From Doryteuthis pealeii (lineage: Eukaryota; Mollusca; Cephalopoda; Myopsida; Loliginidae), in NCBI GenBank assembly GCA_023376005.1, contig CM042181.1, forward strand, positions 1,715,133-1,779,132: a DNA stretch of 64,000 nt. The letters are read 5' to 3'. The translations under genes and the position numbers were made by a program. Under the pieces are notes generated by a model. It saw only the letters and a program-made list of their open reading frames with translations. It did no database searches and was not told the origin of the DNA. Below, in pieces: positions 55,661-64,000 of the stretch (its first letter is position 1; the number at the start of each line of letters is the position of its first letter).

Positions 55661-55860
55661 GGTCCTCCTTGAAATCGGAGCCGATGTTAACACTAGGGAT
55701 AACTTCTGACAGACCCCAGTCATGTATGCCCTTAAGCATGTGCCTCAAAATCTTCGCTTTGTAGTTTTAGATCTTTTTGATGAATAGGATAATACGCAGA
55801 TTGTTCGTCAGCTATGGACTTTACATCTTGGGGGTGCTGTCCATATATGAAGGAATTCTA
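55661..55860 (+). pseudogene. Decayed FEM-1 C-terminal ankyrin repeat and 3' flank
   Basis: Translates as VLLEIGADVNTRDNF, stop, QTPVMYALKHVPQNLRFVVL, DLFDE, followed by TATGGACTTTACATCTTGGG, the conserved flank. Its residues differ from all active-looking copies, so it is an old paralogue. Confidence 0.7.
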
Positions 55861-55977
55861 CCCGTGACGTATGAAGGAAGGCTGTGCGATTAGCACAAGG
55901 AATTCTACCCGTGACAAAAAGAAAACAAAAGTTGTTATTCACAAATGAATTGAGTGCCTTTATTCATTTCAATGCTT

Positions 55978-56215
55978 TTTTGAGAGAAAGAAAGAAAGAA
56001 AGAAAGAAAAGAGTAGGGGATAGATAGAGAGAAGATGTGAGCGCGCGGAAGCGATAACGATAATCTGTTTCAATCGAACATAATGAAAAGATAGAAAGAA
56101 AGAAAGAGAGTAGGAGAAAGATAGAGAAGATGTGAGCGCGTGGAAGTGATAACGATAATCTGTTTCAATCGAACATAATGAAAATATGAAAAGAAAGAAA
56201 GAAAGAAGAGTGAAA
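55978..56215. repeat. Two tandem ~112-bp units with GAAA microsatellite
   Basis: Mirror of 5,300-5,530. Confidence 0.8.
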
Positions 56216-56269
56216 GTTAAATCAAGATTATTATACATTTTACATATTGAACTATAGCAATAGCTCTTA

Positions 56270-56640
56270 AGTTTAAGGTCTCGTTTTTACGTGGGCGCAT
56301 AAAAATTGCGTCGATTTTTTTTTTGGGGGGGTGGGGCTGGGATCGACGCTATTAATTGTACTTTACCGGTCTAGTGGCCGAAGCACACTGGACCCCCAGC
56401 CGAGGCCGGGTGGATTAGGTAAGAATCAGAGCATAGTAACTGGAACAGATACTACACTCCTGACCCCCTCTAGTCCAGAAGGGAATTCTACCAGAGGTAA
56501 TAGAAGAAAATCGTTCATTTTCACAAATCATTCTGATCCCGGGCATCATGAAAATCTGCATACCATTGAAAAAGATATAATTCAAAACACCATTAAGGTA
56601 CCAAAACGCGTTAATTAAAAAAACAAGTTTAGAAAACATT
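56270..56640 (+). repeat. Dispersed repeat G
   Basis: Mirror of 4,890-5,260, with CCGAGGCCGGGTGGATTAG and GGTACCAAAACGCGTTAATT. Confidence 0.55.
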
Positions 56641-56776
56641 GGTTATCATTGCTTTTACATATTGTTATATTACTTTATAATAATCTAATTATTACAACGT
56701 TTAATTCTTAACCAGATTGTATTACAAGTTGATAATGGTCTGAAGATTAGGGAACAAGAGTATCAATATATTAATA

Positions 56777-57144
56777 TCTATTAATAATGGAGATTCGCTT
56801 CCGGTTTTTGTGTGTATCAAAAATTACGTCACTGCTTACGCAAAATCATCATAATATAGAATAAATATACTCAAAATTTGAGCATGCAACATTAGATGGT
56901 CCTCATTGTTTTTTAAAACAAGTTTTAATAAATACATGACTGGTATTATATATCTATATATAGTTTGTTTTATTTTAATACATATTTAAAGTCTACATTT
57001 CAAATTGTTTTATTTGTTAATCCTCTAACGAATTTGATGATTTTACTTACTTAGGGTACAAACTCGCTGACATTGAATTTTAGGCAATATGTTTCAAAAA
57101 TCTATTTCTACATTGCCCGGAGGGTGTTTTTTATTTTGTACTAG
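56777..57144 (+). mobile_element. Non-autonomous Helitron, complete (reference copy)
   Basis: Starts TCTATTAATAATGGAGATTC after A. Ends with hairpin-forming TGCCCGGAGGGTG, a T-rich stretch, GTACTAG, then T. 368 nt. It carries CRE-like TTACGTCA near the 5' end. No coding frame. Confidence 0.75.
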
Positions 57145-57234
57145 TAATAATTATATAATATATAAAATTATCTATAGTTTTTCAGCACACAGTCACGTCT
57201 TCAGTTGCTTTCTTTGAAAATTCTAAAATTATAG

Positions 57235-57465
57235 TGGTGAGTCCCTTTCGTGTTTTGGCAAACACGCAGATTAGTGGTATCATAGCGAGCGAGTTCGAAC
57301 ACCAGACCCGTTATTACGTTTAATTTTGGTCCAGCATTCTTGGGAAATGTATGCACCCCTACCCCCTCAGCTATGGATGAACTAATCTAACTACTGTAGT
57401 TCTAAAAGAATGGATTTGGTATTAAATAACCCAAGAATGTTGAAGTGCCGTAAAACAAACCAAAC
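57235..57465 (+). mobile_element. tRNA-derived SINE (type S4)
   Basis: Mirror of 4,075-4,315, with B-box GAGTTCGAACACC and the same 3' tail. Confidence 0.6.
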
Positions 57466-57489
57466 CATACCTAAACTGTGAAATTATCA

Positions 57490-57786
57490 TCAATTCAATT
57501 CACTGACATTCCCATAAAATGGCCAGGAGTTGGTGCTGACCACGACTCCTGGCTATTTTGCTTGGTTTATCATGGGATTAGTTGAATTAATGAGAATGGG
57601 CAACGTCTCCTTGAGGTCTGTACATACCACAACCTATGCATCCCGAACTCATCTTTTCCACGAAAACCTCGTCACAAAGTCTCCTGGAGACACCCACAAT
57701 CTGGCCGCTGGCACTAGTTGGACCTGGCACAGCGCTCTGACCTCAGCAGCTTCCTTTAAACTCGTAGCTTTCACAGCGCAGACTGT
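57490..57786 (+). repeat. Segment C fragment, left of the LTR-like insert
   Basis: Same as 21,000-21,290. The frame opening MVLTTTPGYFAWFIMGLVEL is found in several copies but is broken differently in each, so no gene is called. Confidence 0.55.
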
Positions 57787-58250
57787 TGTTGTATACTCTA
57801 CTCATTACTTTCTTCTATTCTTTTGCTGTTCATCTTCTAACGTCTCTTCTAGTGTCTCTGAACTTCGTGTTGGTGACTTTGTCTTGGTGGTCGGTCGCAC
57901 TCAACTCATTTCTTCTTCTAATCAGTCTTGTTACCAAGACACCCATTAATCACAAGACCGTGTTATTTTTCTTAAGCTTTTATTTCCTTAACTATAAATT
58001 TCATGTAACTAAATATCTGACTAACATAGCGCGCGTATGCAGTGTGAGCTCCAGTTAAGGCAGGTCATCCTCTCTGCCCGACGTCCAACTGAAAACTGAG
58101 GACCCAACCAGGTCCCACGTGACTTCACATATTTCACAGGCTTTCTGTACTATTCCATGGAAAGTCCCGCCCATGATATGAAAAGGGCCATCCCTTTAGA
58201 ATTTCAGGGGATTGACAATAATCTTATGCAACCGCATATATTATGTAACT
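57787..58250. mobile_element. LTR-like insertion with 4-bp target duplication, right-arm copy
   Basis: 464 nt flanked by CTGT on both sides (57,783-57,786 and 58,251-58,254), absent from the other segment C copies. It contains only one unit of the 95-bp repeat that is expanded in the left arm. Class uncertain. Confidence 0.5.
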
Positions 58251-58510
58251 CTGTGACTCAGACCACTCCCTCGTCTGCTGTAGACTAAAAACTCCTAATG
58301 AAAAATTTCCACAGAGTCAAATCAAATGGACACACTTGTGTGGATAATGCCAAAGCAGCTGACCCAACCAAAGCTGCTGCCTTCGTCTCTGTCCTACAGA
58401 GGTCCCTCCATCTTCTCTCACAGTGTTGCCCTGCCCAGCAATATTGAGATGACCTAAGCATCATCATCCATAACACACTGACCGATTTTGGCAAAAGAGT
58501 GCGTAGGTCC
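58251..58510 (+). repeat. Segment C fragment, right of the LTR-like insert
   Basis: Matches 21,290-21,550 and the complement of 2,561-2,812. Confidence 0.55.
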
Positions 58511-59594
58511 AATGTATTACCATATTAAAAAAGAATCAAATCGATTTGATTCCGTATTAGACATTTTCTGAGATCCGAAAAAAATTTTGAAAAAACAATA
58601 TCCAAACAAGTAAGAACACTCAAATCTATATGTGGATGTTTTCTTTTATCTAAGGTAATATTCAAGAGTACCTGTTTACTTTAGTCAGAGTGGACCTGGG
58701 AGTAATAATGATGGAGGGGTACTCCACACTCCTCATAGTTCCAGAATTAGACCTTCAATATCAGGAACAGTTTAACGTCAGATCTCGGACACAAAAACAG
58801 AATTTTAATAATTTGATATATTTAGATAGAAAAATTGGTACATTTTTATAAATTTGTATAATGTGTGAAAAAGAGATATAGTGATTTTAATAAAATAAAT
58901 ATATATTACCATATTAAAAAAGAATCAAATCAACTTGATTCCGTATTAGACATTTTCTGAGATCCGAAAAATTAAAAGCAAGAAAAAAGCCATCCAAATG
59001 AGTAAGAACACTCAAATTTATATGTGGATGTCTTCTTTTATCAAAGGTAATATTCGAGAGTACGTGTTTATTTTTGTCAGAGTGGGCCTGGGAGTAATAA
59101 TGATCGACGAATACTCTACACTCCTCATAGTTCCAGAATTAGACCTTCAATATCAGGAACAGTTTAACATCATATCTAGAACACAAGAAAAGTATTTTAA
59201 TAATTTGATATATTTAGATAGAAAAATCGGTTAATTTTTATAAATTTGTATAATGTGTGAAAAAGAGATATAGTGATTTTGATAAAATAAAAATGTATTA
59301 CCATATTAAAATAGAATCAAATCAACTTGATTCCGTATCAGATATTTTCTGAGATCCGAAAAAATTAAAAAACAATATCCAAACGAGTTTGAACACTCAA
59401 ATCTATATGTGGATGTTTTCTTTTATCTAAGGTAATATTCAAGAGTACCTGTTTACTTTAGTCAGAGTCGACCTGGGAGTAATAATGATGGAGGGGTACT
59501 GCACACTCCTCATAGCTCCAGAACTGCACCTTCAATATTAGGAGCAGTTTAACGACATATCCAGGACACAAGATTAGTATTTAATAATTTAATA
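58510..59594. repeat. Tandem array, three units of ~385 bp
   Basis: Mirror of 1,221-2,560, with one unit fewer. Each unit has CAAATCGATTTGATTCCGTA-like, AGTGGACCTGGGAGTAATAA and TAATGTGTGAAAAAGAGATA. Confidence 0.75.
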
Positions 59595-59995
59595 TCTATT
59601 AATGATGGAGATTCGCTTCCGGTTTTTTGTCTGTAACAAAAATTACGTCACTGCTTACGTCACATTAACCCAAATCGTCATAACATAGAATAAATACACT
59701 CAAAATTTTAAACATGCAGCATTAGACAGTCCTCATTGTTTTTTTTAAAACAAGTTTTGATAAATACATGACTGGTATTATATATCTATATATAGTTTGT
59801 TTTATTCTAATACATATTTAAAGTTTACGTTTCAAATTGTTTTATTTTTTAATCCCTTAATGAATTTGATGATTTTACTTACTTAGGGTACAAACTCGCT
59901 GACATTGAATTTTTTACTCCCACCTCTCAGGCAATATGTTTCAAAAATCTGTTTTTACATCGTCCGGGGGGCGTTTTTTTATTTTTTTGTACTAG
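59595..59995 (+). mobile_element. Non-autonomous Helitron, complete
   Basis: TC start after A at 59,595, CTAG followed by T at 59,992-59,995. The 3' hairpin stem is slightly degraded (CGTCCGGGGGGCG). Confidence 0.7.
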
Positions 59996-60214
59996 TATTT
60001 AGAAAGAAAAATAAGTTCATTTGTATAATGTGGGAAAAAAAGATGTGATTTTGATAAAATAAATATATATTACCATATTACCAAAGAATCAAATCGACTT
60101 GATTCCGTATAAGATATTTTCTGATATCAGAAAAAAAAACCTACCCCCCCCCCATCCAAATGAGTAAGAACACTCAAATCTATATGTGGAAATTAACGCG
60201 GTTTTCTATTATCT

Positions 60215-60430
60215 AAAGACAGAATTCCCCCATACGTGGTTTTATTGTCTAAAATGATTACAGTCTCTAGGCAATGTAAACTCCGGGGTATTTTTGGTCT
60301 AATCTGACAATGCCCCCACAGTATACCGTCCATAGCTGTAAATCATTCACTGTTTATACATTTTAAAAAGGACTCCGTACTCAGAAGTGCTAAAACACCA
60401 TTAAAATATCATGAGATAGTGTCTTATATT
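60215..60430 (-). pseudogene. Relic of a FEM-1-like gene 3' end
   Basis: Closely resembles the 3' end of copy 8 on the same strand (shared CATTCACTGTTT.TACATTTT and CTCCGTACT blocks) and so connects the relic family to the gene. Mirror of 450-640. Confidence 0.5.
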
Positions 60431-60449
60431 TATAACAAATTATATTATA

Positions 60450-60660
60450 TCTATTAATAATGAAGATTCGCTCTATTTGTCTGTAACAAAGACTACCTCA
60501 CTGCTTACGTCACATTACCCAAAATCGTCATAACATAGAATAAATGCACTCAAAATTTGAACATGCAACATTAGACAGTCCTCATTGTTTTTTAAAACAA
60601 GTTTTAATAAATACATGACTGGTATTATATATCTATATATAGTTTGTTTTATTTTAATGC
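60450..60660 (+). mobile_element. Helitron-like element, 3' truncated
   Basis: Mirror of 195-402. After TTTTATTTTAATGC the Helitron sequence stops. Confidence 0.6.
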
Positions 60661-60767
60661 GGATCACACCACTACTAAAACTTTTCCCTAACTAAACCAC
60701 CATCATGGTTCCACGTCATAACCATTGTGTCACATATTCCTAATTAATTAATTAATTATTAGTCCAA

Positions 60768-61148
60768 TCTTCTATTAGTAATAGAGATTCGCTTCCGGTT
60801 TTTGTCTAACAAAAATTACGTCACATTACCCCAAATCGTCATCACAGAATAAATACACTCAAAATTTGAACATGCAACATTAGACAGTTCTCATTGTTTT
60901 TTAAAACAAGTTTTAATAAATACATGACTGGTATTATATATCTATATATAGTTTGTTTTATTTTAATACATATTTAAAGTTTACATTTCAAATTGTTTTA
61001 TTTTTTAATCCTCTAATGAATTTGATGATTTTACTTACTTAGTGTACAAACTCTCTGACAATGAATTTTTAAATTCCACGCCCTCAGGCAATATCTTTCA
61101 AAAATTCATTTTTACATCGCCCGGAGGGTGTTTTTTATTTTGTACTAG
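60768..61148 (+). mobile_element. Non-autonomous Helitron
   Basis: The 5' end is slightly altered (TCTTCTATTAGTAATAGAG). The 3' hairpin CGCCCGGAGGGTG and CTAG are at 61,145-61,148, followed by T. Its first ~70 nt equal the mirror of positions 1-88. Confidence 0.65.
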
Positions 61149-61159
61149 TATTAATAATT

Positions 61160-61322
61160 TGCATAAATTTTTATTTTGTACTAGTAATAATAATTTGCAA
61201 ACATATCTATTTTACGCACAGATGAGGCCCTAAACATGAATTTTTAAATCCCACACCATCAGGCAATATCTTTCAAAAATTCATTTTTACATCGCCCGGA
61301 GGGTGTTTTTTTATTTTGCTAG
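61160..61322 (+). mobile_element. Stacked Helitron 3' ends
   Basis: Two extra 3' termini follow the copy above: TTTTGTACTAG near 61,171-61,183, and CGCCCGGAGGGTG..TTTTGCTAG ending at 61,322. They suggest nested insertion or read-through of 3' ends. Confidence 0.5.
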
Positions 61323-61564
61323 TATAAATAACACATTAATATTCTGCAGATACTTTGTAAGATCTGGCTTGATATTTTCATCTTAAAAAAGACATTTAAT
61401 AATCTATTATGTTAAAAAGAAATAATATTTTCGTCTTTATAAATTTACGTTGTGTGTTAAAAAGAGACATAGCGACTTGAATATAAACTATATTGAAACA
61501 TATATTGTGAAAACACTATTAAAAATCATGTTGACTGTATCATCAACTTTGAGGAATCTGATTT
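61323..61564. other. Intergenic, diverged tandem-unit remnant
   Basis: About 240 nt without a gene. One stretch (TAAATTTACGTTGTGTGTTA, AAAAGAGACATAG) looks like a diverged part of the ~385-bp tandem unit. Confidence 0.4.
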
Positions 61565-62040
61565 GGTTTGCTTTGTTTTACGGCATATCAACCTCAGTGG
61601 GTCATTTAATGCCGATAAAGTTTTGAAATAAATCAATTCTTAATGGATAATACAATTTTTTTATAAATACATTTTTCTATTTAACCCATAGATGGGACCC
61701 TAACAGGTACTACCACTCCGGGTCAGAGTGGACCAGGGAGCAATGGTGACGAAGGGGTGCTCCACATTCCCCAAACCTCCAACACTGGAACGTCACCATC
61801 AGATAGAGTTTAACGTCATTCCCAGGACATGTAGACCCGCAGCCACCACCTTCTAGCATCCATATGATAAAAAGGGATTGGGGCTTGCCATAAGGGCAAT
61901 AGGGTTGGGAAAATCATATAGGTGCTAGGGCTTGACGTGATCAGCCGATTGATCGGAGGAGGCCTCTCCGACCGCCCGTCTAGCCCAAGATAGGGCCAAA
62001 GTTGAGTATTGCATGTCATGAACTGCTCATCCACCTGGGC
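61565..62040 (-). mobile_element. Dispersed SINE-like element E, long form
   Basis: Longer copy that includes a 5' part with AGGCCTCTCCGACCGCCCGT also found at 37,140-37,250. It lies between the Helitron cluster and FEM-1 copy 8. Confidence 0.6.
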
Positions 62041-62179
62041 TTTATCCTTAAGCATCACGGGTCGCCACCCACGGCCAACAGGTGGCCCCATTGGGGGAGT
62101 CTTACCCCTCTGCAGAGGTGCAGTCGGTGTATTCTAACGCCCCAGCCGACAGGGCGGTGATTTCATTGTCTAAATCACC

Positions 62180-63918
62180 TCAGTCGCTAGGCACTGTAAG
62201 CTCTGGGTTATTATTGGACCAATCTGATTGTGCCCCTACTGTAAAACATTCACTGTTTCTACATTTTGGTTGGTCTCCGTACTGCGTAAGAAGGACTAAA
62301 ACCTGATTGCGAATATGTTCAGGCACTTGCTTAAGGGCATACATGGTTGGAGTCCGTCTGAAGTAATCCTTGGAGTTAGGATCAGCACCGGATTCAAGGA
62401 GGATCTTAATGAGCTCAACGGAGCCCCAGGCTTGTGTTTTCAGCAAATTGATTGCACGGTACAAGATAGACTTACGGAGTCGGAATCGGATATCTGCTCT
62501 TATTACTTCTTTGACTACCTCGTTAAATTGGCTGTGGTAATCCTGGGAAAAATTCTCAGTCTTCATTGTAGACGTCATATACAGAAAAGTATCGACTAAT
62601 TCGTGATAACTGCTATCAACAAGATAAGGATTCTTATACACATTATCTTTCACTTCTCTCCACGCCTTCACGGCTGCCTGGGATATTATTTTGAAAATAG
62701 AAAACATCCCGTATTCAAAGAGGTTATTTTGAAGGCTACCTTTGCCAAGTTCATTAAAAAGAAATTTGAACGAGCGAAAATTGTCGGTCACAGGGACCGA
62801 GAGTTCTTGGGAATACTCTTGAATATAATCAATTAACTGTCGAACTTTCTCTATGTCGTTTGCCTTTTTGGCAATCAGTGCCGTTTGCAACAGAAGTAGC
62901 ATATAGAGTCTGTTATTTCTTCCTATGATTCTTTCAACGACCAGAATACTCTGGAAAGCAAGATTTAAAGGTTTGTCTTGTAGATTTTCCAATTCTGTCT
63001 CCGTGGTAAATTCTTGGGAAAACCCAAAAACCTCTCGAGCAGGAATCTGACAGTTCTTAGGTAAATTCTTCTCCGTCCTCAACCGTAACGCTTCCCTCCA
63101 TGGCACTATATCTGTCATTTGAGCCCCCAGGAAACGGGCATTCATGATTTCGAAAGCCTCTATTTTATCTAACGCCGAACAGTCGGGATGCTGGATGAAA
63201 TATTTAAATGTTTCATCGTCTTTATTGATAGTAGACCAAATTAAAGGGTTCATGCCTTCGTGGCTTTGCATTTTAAAATCAGCACCGGCCTTTACTAGGT
63301 GAATTACGCTTTCTCTGTGTTTCCTAGCAACGGCGATATGAAGGGCGGTAAAGCCCTCCTCATCCTGCTGGTTAACGTTCGCGCCCAGACTGATCAGGAA
63401 CTTGCAGATTTCGCTATTCGAAGTCGACTCCATTAGAGGGCTCCTTCCATTAAAGCCCAAGCAATTAATATTGGCTCCCATCGCTACTATAAGTTTCACG
63501 GACATTAGATTCTCGTGGGATGCAGCTAGTGCTAGCGGCGTGAAGCTACCGTCGATTTTGTCGTTGATGTCGGATAGATGTTGCAGGATTAGTAGGATCA
63601 TCTCTGGATTACCGACTTTTATGGCGGCAATGAGTGGGTGCCGGCATTTTTTCCAGCGTTCGGACATTTTTTCGGTTCCCTCAAGGAGGGCGAGTTCTAT
63701 AAGGTAGCTGGAGATTTCGACGTTGTTATACTTAACTGCTAAATAGAGAGGAATGAAACCATTGATCGAAGAATTTACGATGTTGATACATTCTTCGGGC
63801 TGAAAGGTGTCGAAGATTTCCATGATTTCGCCCAAGGAATTATACTTGACTAATCGGAATATTCGTTTGACGAGATTTATCTTGGTTCTGCTTTCAGGAG
63901 TTGTGTTCTCTTGAGATG
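62180..63918 (-). CDS. FEM-1-like ankyrin/TPR protein, copy 8 (open, divergent)
   Basis: Exon 2 runs from 63,918 (after TTCTTGCAG) to the stop at 62,180. With the family exon 1 (MAE plus G) it would give 582 aa, and 1,739 + 10 nt is an exact multiple of three. The order is ASQENTTPESRTKINLVKRI, ankyrin repeats (FIPLYLAVKYNNVEISSYLI, HPLIAAIKVGNPEMILLILQ, FTPLALAASHENLMSVKLIV, RSPLMESTSNSEICKFLISL, EEGFTALHIAVARKHRESVI, GMNPLIWSTI), linker KIEAFEIMNARFL, TPR-like VERIIGRNNRLYMLLLLQTA, VDTFLYMTSTM and a C-terminal ankyrin pair ending near QYGDQPKC. A ~26-residue tail follows. No frame breaks over 1.7 kb while neighbours are broken, so this is the best candidate for a functional member. Exon 1 is outside the window. 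Confidence 0.9.
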
Positions 63919-64000
63919 CTGCAAGAAAAGAATATAATTATTTCAGTCTTGGATAGAGGGAATGGTATATACAAATAATGTGTATTATATGGGAATATTC
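63919..64000 (-). other. Intron of copy 8 (acceptor end)
   Basis: The pyrimidine-rich acceptor ATTCTTTTCTTGCAG lies at the exon 2 border. The rest of the intron and exon 1 are beyond the window. SINE S1 is not present in the 82 nt visible. Confidence 0.6.

Larger units (their letters stand above)
52830..60840. repeat. Right arm of outer inverted repeat P0
   Basis: Partner of 1-9,473 in inverted orientation, with the same order of Helitrons, LTR-like insert, tandem repeats, MITE and decayed FEM-1 3' ends. The two arms enclose all the smaller palindromes. Their midpoint is near 30.5 kb and does not coincide with the centres of the inner palindromes, so the arms predate or were built independently of the inner structure. 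Confidence 0.85.

Noticed and set aside
57530..57949. 139-codon frame starting MVLTTTPGYFAW, with relatives at 21,040, 44,156 and on - near 4,000 and 30,100
   Set aside because: The start is shared but frames break at different points, it runs into the LTR-like insert, and no protein family is recognised. Treated as part of repeat segment C.
62082..63707. Plus-strand frames of 74-101 codons overlapping copy 8
   Set aside because: They are complements of the long, clearly homologous minus-strand coding exon.
1..64000. Prokaryotic operon, CRISPR array, phage or plasmid features
   Set aside because: Spliced genes, SINEs, LINE fragments and Helitrons show animal nuclear DNA. The repeats are minisatellites and transposon copies with no spacer structure.

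Overview
The window is animal nuclear DNA. It is AT-rich, full of microsatellites, SINE-, Helitron- and MITE-like elements, and carries spliced genes with GT..AG introns. The protein family (FEM-1), the tRNA-derived SINEs and a LINE fragment ending in a C2H2 finger indicate a metazoan, probably an invertebrate. I cannot name the species; an arthropod, perhaps a chelicerate, is only a guess.

The only recognisable host genes belong to one family. They are FEM-1-like ankyrin/TPR proteins, the substrate-receptor family of CUL2 ubiquitin ligases. The gene has two coding exons: a 10-nt first exon (ATGGCTGAAG, phase 1) and one large second exon, giving a protein of about 553 aa. Copies, left to right: a decayed 3' half on - (8.46-9.47 kb, cut by a 100-N gap); copy 1 on - (11.3-14.0 kb); copy 2 on + (15.6-18.3 kb); two orphan exon-1 blocks (23.5 kb +, 27.2 kb -); copy 4 on - (32.8-35.5 kb); copy 5 on + (38.5-42.8 kb); copy 6 on + (46.9-49.6 kb, one frameshift from intact); copy 7 on + (51.9-53.6 kb, no exon 1); and a divergent copy 8 on - (62.2-63.9 kb, fully open, 5' exon outside the window). 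Decayed 3' ends of the same gene (last ankyrin repeat plus 3' flank) are scattered between the copies.

The layout is a set of overlapping inverted repeats. P0 is an outer pair (1-9.47 kb against about 52.8-60.84 kb). P1 is a tight palindrome centred near 14.78 kb with arms of about 5 kb and a loop of about 113 nt. P2 is centred near 25.5 kb with arms of about 10 kb (15.1-24.7 against 25.7-36.0 kb). P3 is centred near 37 kb and holds copies 4 and 5. Copies 6 and 7 are a direct duplication. P1 and P2 share the 15-20 kb segment, so that sequence occurs three times in alternating orientation.

The rest is mobile DNA. There are short non-autonomous Helitrons (A^T insertion, TC start, 3' hairpin, CTAG end), several tRNA-derived SINEs, twin-primed LINE fragments, MITEs with long terminal inverted repeats, an LTR-like insertion with a 4-bp target duplication, and foldback or intronic elements carrying hammerhead-ribozyme-like cores (CUGANGA...GAAA). 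The last group, and the alternating palindromic FEM-1 array, are the most interesting items. Most frame breaks in the FEM-1 copies are 1-2 nt indels, so consensus error and real pseudogenisation cannot be separated from sequence alone.
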